38,914 nt of DNA, from assembly GCA_000431075.1 (NCBI GenBank), contig HF986915.1:71657-110570 (forward strand), given 5' to 3'. The notes beneath the pieces are model-generated. The model ran no database searches. It was not told the origin of the DNA and worked only from the letters and a program-made list of their open reading frames with translations. Position numbers and translations under genes: made by a program. Position 1 is the stretch's first letter. Each line of letters starts with the position of its first letter. This DNA is from Firmicutes bacterium CAG:555. Lineage in GTDB: Bacteria > Bacillota > Clostridia > Oscillospirales > Oscillospiraceae. This document shows, in pieces, positions 6,156-13,597 of this stretch.

Positions 6156-8176
6156 AGGCACTGTTCTACCCCCGTCTTGCGTGGACGGGCATAAAAAATA
6201 ACCGCCGCCTTTACCTGCCGTATATCCTGACCTGCATCGGCATGGTGGCAATGTTCTACATCATGCTTTCACTGTCCACCGGAGAATTTCTGAATAAAAT
6301 GCGCGGCGGCACGACCCTCGGCAGCGTACTCGGCCTCGGTGCGGGCGTCATCGGCTTTTTCGCCGTGCTGTTTCTGTTTTACACAAACTCTTTCCTCATC
6401 CGCAGGAGGAAAAAGGAGTTCGGCCTGTATAACATCCTCGGCATGGGCAAGCGCAATATCGCAAGAGTGCTTTTTAGCGAAACGCTCATCCTTGCGGCCG
6501 TGTCGCTCGTGTTCGGTCTTATCCTCGGCGCTGCACTGTCAAAGCTTGCAGAGCTCGGACTTGCGTACTTTGTCGGGTCCGACGCAGGCTATGACTTCAC
6601 CGTCTACCCGACGGCAATGGGCTACACCGTGCTGCTGTTTGTCTGCATTTTCCTTCTGCTGTTTTTTAAATCGGTAGGGCAGGTCGGCCTGTCCAACCCC
6701 GTCGAGCTTCTGCACAGCGAAAGCGTCGGCGAAAAGCCGCCCAAGGCAAACTGGGTATTCGGCATCCTCGGCATAGTCCTGCTCGCCGCCGCCTACTACA
6801 TTTCCGTCGCCATCGAGCAGCCCGTTGCTGCCCTCGGCTGGTTCTTTATTGCGGTGCTCATGGTCATTGCGGCGACCTACCTGCTTTTTATCGCAGGCTC
6901 AGTGCTGCTGTGCCGCATTTTGCAGAAAAACAAGCGCTATTACTATAAGCCGAACCACTTCGTCTCCGTGTCCTCGATGGCATACCGCATGAAGCGCAAC
7001 GGAGCGGGTCTTGCCTCTATCTGCATCCTCATCACCATGGTGCTCGTCATGATAGCCAGCACCTCCTGCCTGTACTTCGGCAAGGAGGATGTCCTCAGAG
7101 AGCAGTACCCCTACGACTTCGTAATCAGCTGCGATTACGATAATCAGAAATTCGACCAAGCCGACATCGACAGGACAAAGACGGCAATTGACGCATATTT
7201 TGACAGGCACGGCGGCATCACCGACGGCGTTTACGGTAAGGTCGCAAGTCTTGCCGGCGGCTTCAAGGACGGCAGACTCGAGGTCGATTCCTCCATTGCA
7301 AATATCGACGCTTACGCAGTTGACAGCGTGTGCAACTTCAATGTCGTTTCGCTGGACGATTACAACAGAAACACCGGCAACAACATAAGCCTTGCCGATG
7401 ACGAGGCGCTGCTTTTCACCAAGAAGACAGACATAAATACCGACACCGTCCAAATCGCCGACGGCAAAAAATACAGGGTCGTCAGGACCGACGGCGGCTA
7501 CGATTTCGGTCACGATACAGACACTCTTGCGGTAGGTTCGGTCTGCCTTGTCGTTTCGGATTTTGACTCCGCTGTCGAGGAGCTTTGCAAGCTCAACGCA
7601 CTCCATGAGAGCGGGAGAATAGTCATACTCGAGTGGCGCTATCAGCTTAACCCTGCTGCCGATTACGATACGCAGGCTGAAATGACAAACGATTTGCTCG
7701 ACTGCCTTGCGGCAAATCACAGCAACGGCGGTTACAGCATGCGCAGCTACGCCGGCGCAAGAGACGATTTTTACGGCTCGTTCGGCGGCCTGTTCTTCCT
7801 CGGCATCATGCTCAGCATCGTGTTTATCATAGCCGCCGTCCTCATCATTTACTACAAGCAGATCTCCGAGGGCTACGAGGACCAATCGAGATTTGAGATA
7901 ATGCAGAAGGTCGGCATGACCAAAAAGGACATCCGCAAAAGCATAAACTCGCAGATGCTCACGGTGTTTTTCCTGCCGCTGCTGTTTGCGATAGTCCACC
8001 TCGGCTTTGCCTTCCCAATAATAAACAAGCTTCTTTTGCTCTTCGGACTTGATAACCTCGGCCTGCTGCTTTTGACGGCGGCAATAAGCGCACTGGTTTT
8101 CGCCCTGTTTTACATCATCGTCTACCGTGTGACATCCAATGCTTACTACTCCATTGTCAGCGGCGCAAAAGAGTGA
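6152..8176 (+). CDS. ABC transporter permease, FtsX/BceB type
   Basis: This 674-residue protein has the BceB pattern. An N-terminal helix follows NNRRLYLPYILTCIGMVAMF, then a first block of helices with the FtsX-like segment FLIRRRKKEFGLYNILGMGKRNI. A large outside domain (about residues 320-540) follows, then three C-terminal helices with a second copy-like motif, RFEIMQKVGMTKKDIRKSIN. The large extracellular domain is the presumed ligand-sensing region in this family. It is translationally coupled to the ATPase by a 4-bp overlap and ends the operon before the terminator at 8191. Confidence 0.92.
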   Translation: MKALFYPRLAWTGIKNNRRLYLPYILTCIGMVAMFYIMLSLSTGEFLNKMRGGTTLGSVLGLGAGVIGFFAVLFLFYTNSFLIRRRKKEFGLYNILGMGKRNIARVLFSETLILAAVSLVFGLILGAALSKLAELGLAYFVGSDAGYDFTVYPTAMGYTVLLFVCIFLLLFFKSVGQVGLSNPVELLHSESVGEKPPKANWVFGILGIVLLAAAYYISVAIEQPVAALGWFFIAVLMVIAATYLLFIAGSVLLCRILQKNKRYYYKPNHFVSVSSMAYRMKRNGAGLASICILITMVLVMIASTSCLYFGKEDVLREQYPYDFVISCDYDNQKFDQADIDRTKTAIDAYFDRHGGITDGVYGKVASLAGGFKDGRLEVDSSIANIDAYAVDSVCNFNVVSLDDYNRNTGNNISLADDEALLFTKKTDINTDTVQIADGKKYRVVRTDGGYDFGHDTDTLAVGSVCLVVSDFDSAVEELCKLNALHESGRIVILEWRYQLNPAADYDTQAEMTNDLLDCLAANHSNGGYSMRSYAGARDDFYGSFGGLFFLGIMLSIVFIIAAVLIIYYKQISEGYEDQSRFEIMQKVGMTKKDIRKSINSQMLTVFFLPLLFAIVHLGFAFPIINKLLLLFGLDNLGLLLLTAAISALVFALFYIIVYRVTSNAYYSIVSGAKE

Positions 8177-8190
8177 TTTATACACATTCG

Positions 8191-8225
8191 TGTCCGGTGT
8201 CAAATTTTTGACACCGGACATTTTT
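8191..8225 (+). terminator. Terminator of the BceAB-like operon
   Basis: A 14-bp perfect stem (TGTCCGGTGTCAAA and its complement) with a very short loop is followed by T5, 14 bp after the permease stop codon. Confidence 0.85.
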
Positions 8226-8307
8226 GACGCTTGGAAATATGAGTTAATTTAATTACAAAAAACGAGCAAATATGAAAAAATGATTAAAATTAGCACCTAT
8301 AAAATAA

Positions 8308-8336
8308 TTGATTTTACCCAAAATGTGTGTTATACT
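8308..8336 (+). promoter_or_regulatory. Promoter of the second ene-reductase
   Basis: TTGATT and TATACT are separated by 17 nt. The predicted start near 8343 gives a leader of about 110 nt. Confidence 0.7.
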
Positions 8337-8342
8337 CTTAGC

Positions 8343-8454
8343 GATGTTGTGTAAACAGCTACTTTTCATCTCGTAAACGTTGGGGGCGCCGGTCGAGGAG
8401 GACCGGGGCGTCATCGTGAAATAAAGAATTACATTTTTAGAAAGGATGTATTAA
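8343..8454 (+). promoter_or_regulatory. Structured 5' leader of the second ene-reductase
   Basis: The leader holds a GC-rich hairpin with CCGGTC and GACCGG pairing around a GAGGAG loop (about 8390-8407), extendable through GCG/CGC pairs. Distant CGATG (about 8342) and CATCG (about 8412) can close the structure. The ribosome site AAAGGATG lies 3' of it, about 7 nt before the ATG. It does not match a riboswitch I recognise. It could stabilise the mRNA or regulate translation. Confidence 0.45.
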
Positions 8455-10533
8455 ATGAACGAAAAGTATGCACCTCTATTTACCCCGTTCAAGATCGGCA
8501 ATGTAGAGATCAAGAACCGCATTGTCCAGTGTTCCATGGGCGGCACTTCCCTGTTTGGCTGGCTCGAGCCCTGCCACTTCGATAAGGAAGCTGCTTACTT
8601 CCTGCTCCAGAGAGCCCAGAAGGGCGTTGGCCTTGTCCTCCCCGGCATGCAGTGTGTCCGTGACACCATGGGTATGCCCGGCCGTCATTGGCTGTACCAG
8701 AACAAGAGAATGTTCAAGCAGCTCAAGGAGTACATGGTCGAGTTCCATAAGACCGGCGCAAAGCTCTTCATCCAGCTGGCCGGCGGCTTTGGCCGTTCCA
8801 TGGCAGTTACCCCCTGGATGGTAGTTCTCGCAAAGAACGACCTCCTGAACAAGCTTGCAAGCCCCGTAGTCGATGTTCAGTACGCCTGCGCATCCGCTTC
8901 CGAGACTCCTAACCGTTGGGCAGAGGAGCTCACCTCCCGTCCCATGACCGTTAAGGAGATCCACGAGATGGTCGACGCTTTCGGTAAGACCGCAAAGCTC
9001 CTCCGTGACGCCGGTGTTGACGGTGTTGAGATCCACGCCGTTCACGAAGGCTACCTGCTTGACCAGTTCACCATGAAGAATTGGAACCATCGTACCGACG
9101 AGTACGGCGGCTCTTTCGAAAACAGATATCGCTTCCCCGTTGAAGTCGTTCAGTGCATCAAGAGATACGCCGGCGAAGACTTCCCCGTATCCCTGCGTTA
9201 CTCCGCAGTTTCCTACTGCGCAGGCTGGGGCAAGGGCATTGTTCCCGCAGCTATCGGCAAGATCCCCGAGTTCGGCCGTGACATGGAAGAGTCCGAGAAG
9301 GCCATCAAGTACCTCGGCGACATGGGTTACGACTTCTTCAACACCGATAACGGTACTTACGACTCCTGGTACTGGGCACATCCGCCTCAGTACATGCCCG
9401 ACAACTGCAACCTCAAGGATGTTGAGCATGTCAAGAAGTTCACCGATAAGCCCGTTGCATGCGCTGGCCGTATGACTCCGGAGAAGGCTGCAGAAGAGAT
9501 CGCTGCCGGCCGTCTGGACGCAGTCGCTATCGCTCGTCAGAACCTCTGTGACCCCGACTGGATCCTCAAGATCCTCGACGGCAAGGAAGACGAGATTCGT
9601 CCCTGCATCCGCTGCCACAACGGCTGCTTCAACTTTGCTAAGTACAGAGGCACCGCAAACATCCAGGCTCTCGAGGACTCCCTCCACCTGGGCCGCTGCG
9701 CACTGTATCCCCCCACAATGCAGCACAACCGTTACAAGATCATCCCCACCAAGAACCCCAAGAAGGTTGCTATCATCGGCGCCGGCATCGGCGGCTGCGA
9801 GGCAGCTCTGGTTCTGAAGCAGCGCGGACATCATCCTGTTGTCTTCGAGAAGACCGACCGCATCGGCGGCCTGTTCCTCACCGCTTCCGCAATGACCTTC
9901 AAAGAGAACGACAAGAAGCTCCTTGAGTGGTACGAGAGAGAAGTCAAGAAGGCCGGCATCGAGTTCCGCTTCAACACCGAGATCAACGACCTGGGCGTCA
10001 TCGCTCGCCAGTTTGACGAGATCATCGTCGCTACCGGCGCTGTCCCCAGAAAGATGGCTATCCCCGGCTTCGAGAAGTGCATGACCTTCACGGATCTGCT
10101 TCGCGACAAGAAGCCCACCGGCGACAAGATCGTATTCTTCGGCGGCGGCCAGTCCGCTTGCGAGGCTGCATACGACATGGTTCTTGCCGGCAAGCACCCC
10201 ATCATCGTAGAGTTCGCAAAGGACCTCGTTCCTGCACAGAACGTCTGCCTGGCCAACGCTTCCTTCCTGCGTGATGTTCTCGAGTTCCATCAGGTTCCCA
10301 CCTACCTCGAGCACACCATCCGTGAGATCAAGGATAAGACCGTCGTTATCGCTTCCAAGGACGGCAAGAATGTATTCGAGGTCGAGTACGACAACATCGT
10401 AAACGGCATCGGCTTCGTTCCCGCTCCCGTAGGCGGCAAGGGTGCAAACATCCACCGCGTCGGCGACTGTGTCACCATCGGCAACCTGCGTACCGCTATC
10501 TGGCGTGCATGGGATGTCTGCATGAAGATCTAA
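8455..10533 (+). CDS. 2-enoate reductase-type NADH:flavin oxidoreductase (FMN/FAD/4Fe-4S), probably highly expressed
   Basis: This 692-residue paralogue of the protein at 147-2219 is roughly 70% identical by eye. The barrel domain carries HAVHEGYLLDQF and RTDEYGGSFENRYRF, the Fe-S Cys cluster is CIRCHNGC plus a later Cys near LGRC, and dinucleotide motifs AIIGAGIGGCEAAL and FFGGGQSACEAAY follow. The expected activity is NADH-dependent reduction of an activated double bond; the natural substrate is unknown. Codon use is far more biased than in the paralogue or other neighbours (mostly AAG, AAC, ATC, TTC, CGT/CGC), which suggests heavy expression. It has its own promoter, a structured leader and a terminator, so it is a single-gene unit. 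No regulator gene sits beside it and the ATGTCA-N7-TGACAT operator is absent. Confidence 0.9.
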   Translation: MNEKYAPLFTPFKIGNVEIKNRIVQCSMGGTSLFGWLEPCHFDKEAAYFLLQRAQKGVGLVLPGMQCVRDTMGMPGRHWLYQNKRMFKQLKEYMVEFHKTGAKLFIQLAGGFGRSMAVTPWMVVLAKNDLLNKLASPVVDVQYACASASETPNRWAEELTSRPMTVKEIHEMVDAFGKTAKLLRDAGVDGVEIHAVHEGYLLDQFTMKNWNHRTDEYGGSFENRYRFPVEVVQCIKRYAGEDFPVSLRYSAVSYCAGWGKGIVPAAIGKIPEFGRDMEESEKAIKYLGDMGYDFFNTDNGTYDSWYWAHPPQYMPDNCNLKDVEHVKKFTDKPVACAGRMTPEKAAEEIAAGRLDAVAIARQNLCDPDWILKILDGKEDEIRPCIRCHNGCFNFAKYRGTANIQALEDSLHLGRCALYPPTMQHNRYKIIPTKNPKKVAIIGAGIGGCEAALVLKQRGHHPVVFEKTDRIGGLFLTASAMTFKENDKKLLEWYEREVKKAGIEFRFNTEINDLGVIARQFDEIIVATGAVPRKMAIPGFEKCMTFTDLLRDKKPTGDKIVFFGGGQSACEAAYDMVLAGKHPIIVEFAKDLVPAQNVCLANASFLRDVLEFHQVPTYLEHTIREIKDKTVVIASKDGKNVFEVEYDNIVNGIGFVPAPVGGKGANIHRVGDCVTIGNLRTAIWRAWDVCMKI

Positions 10534-10565
10534 TCTTTTGCAAGGCACAGCATACTGAATAATTG

Positions 10566-10596
10566 AACAGGTGCAGAGAAATCTGCACCTGTTTTT
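10566..10596 (+). terminator. Terminator of the second ene-reductase
   Basis: A 12-bp perfect stem (AACAGGTGCAGA and its complement, GAAA tetraloop) is followed by T-rich sequence, 32 bp after the stop codon. Confidence 0.85.
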
Positions 10597-10611
10597 CTAT
10601 GTCTGAATATA

Positions 10612-10645
10612 AAAAACGAGAGCGTCTGTTGACGCTCTCGTTTTT
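10612..10645. terminator. Terminator of the 86-residue gene, possibly bidirectional
   Basis: A 15-bp perfect stem (AAAAACGAGAGCGTC and its complement, loop TGTT) has A and T runs at both ends, so it can act on either strand. It lies 10 bp past the stop of the minus-strand gene. Confidence 0.8.
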
Positions 10646-10655
10646 CTTAACTTGA

Positions 10656-10916
10656 TCAGTAAGTCCAGGGCTGCTCGCCGGTAACGAAAATGAACGGCCA
10701 CTGCAGGAAGTCAACGAGAAGATTGATCTTCTTCTTAACTGCAAAACGGACATCCTCATCACGAAGGTCGAACTTCTTGAGGAGAGCCTTGGGGTCAGCC
10801 TCAAGAACGCCGCCTGCTACAGCAAGCATCTTGCCCATATCGAGATCACGGACAGTGTCCTTAAGCAGCTCGAGGGAAGCCTCAACGCCGATGGACTTAA
10901 CAGTTTTAATGCACAT
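10656..10916 (-). CDS. Small hypothetical protein, 86 residues
   Basis: I do not recognise a family. The protein is soluble-looking and highly charged, with KTVKSIGVEASLELLKDTV, then DMGKMLAVAGGVLEADPKA and a C-terminal segment with DFLQWPF. It has one Cys at residue 2. It is probably real because it has a promoter (TTTACA-18-TATAGT), a GGGAGG ribosome site about 12 nt before the start, and its own terminator. Neighbours share no obvious function. Its convergent placement beside the second ene-reductase gives no firm link. Confidence 0.7.
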   Translation of the reverse strand: MCIKTVKSIGVEASLELLKDTVRDLDMGKMLAVAGGVLEADPKALLKKFDLRDEDVRFAVKKKINLLVDFLQWPFIFVTGEQPWTY

Positions 10917-10972
10917 TCTAAAATAATCCTCCCTATTGTATTGTTAAATGTTTAAAAATTCGTTATGTCATA

Positions 10973-11002
10973 ACTATACCACACATATGGGCATTTTGTA
11001 AA
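10973..11002 (-). promoter_or_regulatory. Promoter of the 86-residue gene
   Basis: On the minus strand TTTACA and TATAGT are 18 nt apart, with an extended -10 (TGG before TATAGTTAT). The same local sequence recurs before the YhhN-family gene at 32220-32248. The rest of the spacer to 11103 shows nothing further. Confidence 0.6.
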
Positions 11003-11103
11003 CATCTAATTACACACCAAGGGCATTTTAACACAAATATGCACAACTGTCAAAAAGAAAAATCTGAAAAATCGGCGCATTGTAATACACCGACCGCAAT
11101 TTG

Positions 11104-11274
11104 TCAGGTTTTCGGGATAAATCGGACGGCACAGCTTTGCCCTGCCTGCTTAACAAGGCAGACCGCCTGATCATGGGAAGCGATGCTTTGCATCGGCGGA
11201 TTGTCCGGCTCACGGTGCTCGTTGACCCGCTGCCACACCGCATCAAAGCCCTCAAGACTCAATTTTTCATCCAT
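11104..11274 (-). CDS. Small hypothetical protein, 56 residues
   Basis: The product is a short soluble peptide containing KLSLEGFDAVWQRV, a segment that resembles short uncharacterised clostridial proteins, though I cannot name the family. The rest carries two Cys and ends in AVRFIPKT. The ATG at 11274 is preferred over the upstream in-frame ATG at 11292, because GGGTG lies 7 nt before it and a TATAAT (11291-11296, minus strand) would place the transcript start between the two. The protein-like composition and lack of any other gene here favour a real gene, but it is short and unsupported by an operon. Confidence 0.5.
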   Translation of the reverse strand: MDEKLSLEGFDAVWQRVNEHREPDNPPMQSIASHDQAVCLVKQAGQSCAVRFIPKT

Positions 11275-11305
11275 AGCATTCACCCGCTGCATTATATGCC
11301 CGTAC

Positions 11306-11334
11306 TTGAAAATGGGTGCGGAATGTGCGATAAT
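11306..11334 (+). promoter_or_regulatory. Promoter of rsmE
   Basis: TTGAAA and GATAAT are separated by 17 nt, with the predicted start about 20 nt before the ATG at 11361. Confidence 0.55.
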
Positions 11335-11360
11335 AAATAAAAATTCGTGGAGGTGTCGAT

Positions 11361-12092
11361 ATGCCCAGATTTTTTGTAAACGATACCGAGGAGTTCGGCA
11401 AGACGGCGGTCATCCGTGGCCGGGATGCCGAGCATATCCGTGTTCTGCGTCTGCGCCCGGGCGAAGCTATGACGATCTGCGACGGCAGGGGAACGGACTA
11501 TCGGTGCAGGCTCGTGCGTTCCGACAAGGACGAAGCCGAGGCCGAGATACTCGAGGTCGTGCCGTGTCCCGGCGAGCCGAGCGTCAAGGTGCGCATTTTC
11601 TGCGGCCTGCCTAAGGGCGACAAGACCGATTACATCATTCAAAAATGCGTCGAGGCCGGAGCGTCGGAGATAGTTTTCTTCGATTCGGAACGGGTCATCC
11701 AGCGCACCGACGGCGTGTCAAAGAAATTGGAGCGCTGGAACAGGATATCCGAGGAAGCGGCAAAGCAGTCGGGCAGGGGAATTATCCCCACTGTTTCGTG
11801 GATGCCGGGCTTCGGGCAGATGCTCAAGGAAGCGACCGAGTGCGACAGTGCACTGTTCATGTACGAGACCGGCAAGCGTGAAGCGCTCTCGGAGGCGCTC
11901 AAGGACGCGAAGGAGCTTACCACCGCCGCAATAATAACCGGCCCCGAGGGGGGCTTTGAGCCGTCCGAGGCGGAAGCAGCACGGCAGACGGGCGCACACA
12001 TCTGCTCGATGGGCGCAAGGATATTGCGCTGCGAGACCGCCCCGGTCGTCGCCCTGACTTCCCTCATGTTCGCCAGCGGCAATTTAGAGTAA
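11361..12092 (+). CDS. rsmE: 16S rRNA (uracil1498-N3)-methyltransferase
   Basis: This 243-residue SPOUT methyltransferase has an N-terminal PUA-like part (residues 1-70, RFFVNDTEEFGKTAV onward) and a C-terminal knotted SAM-binding domain. Diagnostic segments are GLPKGDKTDYIIQKCVEAGA, the RIIPTVSW-like region after KQSGRG, IIGPEGGF-type TGPEGGFEPSEAEAA, and GARILRCETAPV. The family methylates U1498 of 16S rRNA at the decoding site. GGAGGTG lies 5 nt before the start. In many Firmicutes rsmE follows prmA; here it is a monocistronic unit ending at the hairpin at 12106. Confidence 0.95.
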   Translation: MPRFFVNDTEEFGKTAVIRGRDAEHIRVLRLRPGEAMTICDGRGTDYRCRLVRSDKDEAEAEILEVVPCPGEPSVKVRIFCGLPKGDKTDYIIQKCVEAGASEIVFFDSERVIQRTDGVSKKLERWNRISEEAAKQSGRGIIPTVSWMPGFGQMLKEATECDSALFMYETGKREALSEALKDAKELTTAAIITGPEGGFEPSEAEAARQTGAHICSMGARILRCETAPVVALTSLMFASGNLE

Positions 12093-12105
12093 ACGCTCAT
12101 CAAAT

Positions 12106-12136
12106 AAAAAATCTCGCTCCATGAGCGAGATTTTTT
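12106..12136. terminator. Bidirectional terminator between rsmE and the SCP2 gene
   Basis: A 14-bp perfect stem (AAAAAATCTCGCTC and its complement, loop CAT) has A6 and T6 at the two ends. It serves the convergent rsmE and SCP2-type genes. Confidence 0.9.
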
Positions 12137-12145
12137 GTTCTTTAA

Positions 12146-12553
12146 TTACCATTCGGTCTTGCCGTTGAGCTTTTTCTGCTCGGTGAGGATGTTGTGCGTG
12201 TCAAGAAGCTTCAGAGCCTTCATGAGGTTGCCCTTGAGCTTTATCTTGCCGGTGGTCAGAGCCTTGGCGGTGCTCATCTCACCGGTCATGGTCTTGACGA
12301 AGAAGTCGTAGTCTGCGTCCGAGGTGTAGTCCGCTGCGGGAGCGTTTGCACGCCCCATGCCGCGCTCGACGCTCTCAAGAACGCCGTTATTGAACTTGTA
12401 CATGTACCACACGGTGTCGCCGCCGAGGTGGGGCACCTTGTTGTAGCACTCGCACAGCGTAAGCGTGACCTTTGAGGGAGTCTTGCCGGGGGCAAAGGTG
12501 TCTTTTGCCTGAGCGATGAACTCAGTTGTCCATTCTTCGGTTAAAAATTTCAT
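12146..12553 (-). CDS. SCP2 sterol-binding-domain protein
   Basis: This 135-residue protein has the SCP2 fold pattern. Early strands are followed by TVWYMYKFNNGVLESVERG, then DYDFFVKTMTGEMSTAKALTTGKI and a C-terminal GNLMKALKLLDT helix. SCP2 domains bind hydrophobic ligands such as fatty acyl chains. It lies 12 bp after the DUF2804 gene on the same strand, so the two are probably co-transcribed. The ligand is unknown. A GGAG site precedes the ATG. Confidence 0.8.
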   Translation of the reverse strand: MKFLTEEWTTEFIAQAKDTFAPGKTPSKVTLTLCECYNKVPHLGGDTVWYMYKFNNGVLESVERGMGRANAPAADYTSDADYDFFVKTMTGEMSTAKALTTGKIKLKGNLMKALKLLDTHNILTEQKKLNGKTEW

Positions 12554-12565
12554 ATTATTCTCCGA

Positions 12566-13597
12566 TCACCATTTATTTTCGACCTTCTCGGCAAAGCCGG
12601 GGAAGTCTTTGATCTCAATTACCTTTCCGTCGTCTAACACGGCCTTGCCGGTGAACAGACCGAACACCTGATGCTGGTCGCTCTTGATAAGCAGCGCATC
12701 GGTGCAGGAGGCACGGTCTAAAACGGGCTTGAAGTCCATCTCAAAGCGGCCGTCGTCGGAAGTGAATGTCCAAGGCTCGAGAAACGCCTTTTCGTTGCCG
12801 GGGATGTTGAATTTGACCTGACTGAGTTTATGCGCCTTGCCGTTATAAAACAGCATATTCTCGCTTGCCGCCGAGGTATCGCCGAAGCCGTAGCCGATGT
12901 TCCAGCCGAACGGGACGCCGTCAACAGCGCCGGAGGCCGAGCCCCAGTACCATGTGTTGTGGTAAGTCCAAACGCCTCTGCCCCAGTCGAGAACGGCGAA
13001 GCTGTCTTCGGGGTCAAACACATAGGTGCGGCCGTCATAGGTGACCTCACCCTTGGCACGCAGGCAATTTATTTTCTGATTGTAATAAAAGTGTCCGGGC
13101 TTATCGAACGGCGTTGCGATGACCATGCTCTCCTCCGGCTCGTCAAAAAGCTCCACCTTTGCGTACAGCGAGCCTGCAGGGCCGAACTTTTTCATCTGAG
13201 CGATGAGCGTGCGCACGCCGCTGCCGTCGTTTTTGAAATAGATGCTGTAGTTTTTGCCCTCGCCGAGCGTGTCACCGACGGCACTGGTCTCGGGAAGCTT
13301 GCGCTTACCAAGCGGCATGAAGCACATGGGGCTCGTGGTTATCTCCCAGCCCTCCTCAAAGTTGAGAAGGCTTATAGAGTCAAGACCCATATAGCCGTTG
13401 TCGTCAACGGTCAGAGCAAGAGCGAAGCGGCCGTTGTTTATCAGGTAGTAGTCCCATTCCTTGATGCGCATGGGGCTTGCCTTGATATCGGCACGCCGGT
13501 AGACAGGCAGGAGCTTTTTCGCAAAGCCTGCCTCGGTGAGATCGCCGTTTTTGTCGAGCAGGGGAATTTCACTTAAAATTTCGTGCTGCATGGTCAT
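12566..13597 (-). CDS. DUF2804-family protein
   Basis: This 343-residue protein matches DUF2804 by its conserved tryptophan- and tyrosine-rich segments: IKEWDYYLINNGRFALALTV, FDKPGHFYYNQKINCLRA, FAVLDWGRGVWTYHNTWYWG and GVPFGWNIGYGFGDTSAA. It has no signal peptide or membrane helix. The family is uncharacterised; its fold is thought to resemble a lipocalin-like or AttH-type beta protein, which is only an inference from the pattern. The start overlaps the helicase-loader stop by 4 bp, and the SCP2 gene follows. A lipid-related pairing of the last two genes is possible. Confidence 0.85.
   Translation of the reverse strand: MTMQHEILSEIPLLDKNGDLTEAGFAKKLLPVYRRADIKASPMRIKEWDYYLINNGRFALALTVDDNGYMGLDSISLLNFEEGWEITTSPMCFMPLGKRKLPETSAVGDTLGEGKNYSIYFKNDGSGVRTLIAQMKKFGPAGSLYAKVELFDEPEESMVIATPFDKPGHFYYNQKINCLRAKGEVTYDGRTYVFDPEDSFAVLDWGRGVWTYHNTWYWGSASGAVDGVPFGWNIGYGFGDTSAASENMLFYNGKAHKLSQVKFNIPGNEKAFLEPWTFTSDDGRFEMDFKPVLDRASCTDALLIKSDQHQVFGLFTGKAVLDDGKVIEIKDFPGFAEKVENKW

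Noticed and set aside
6899..8221. Minus-strand open frame of 440 codons in the permease gene
   Set aside because: It is an antisense shadow, rich in Val/Ala/Asp/His and without domains, and it includes the terminator hairpin.
8476..10548. Minus-strand open frame of 690 codons across the second ene-reductase
   Set aside because: It is the antisense of a strongly codon-biased gene, which leaves few stops on the other strand. It has no ribosome site or motif of its own.
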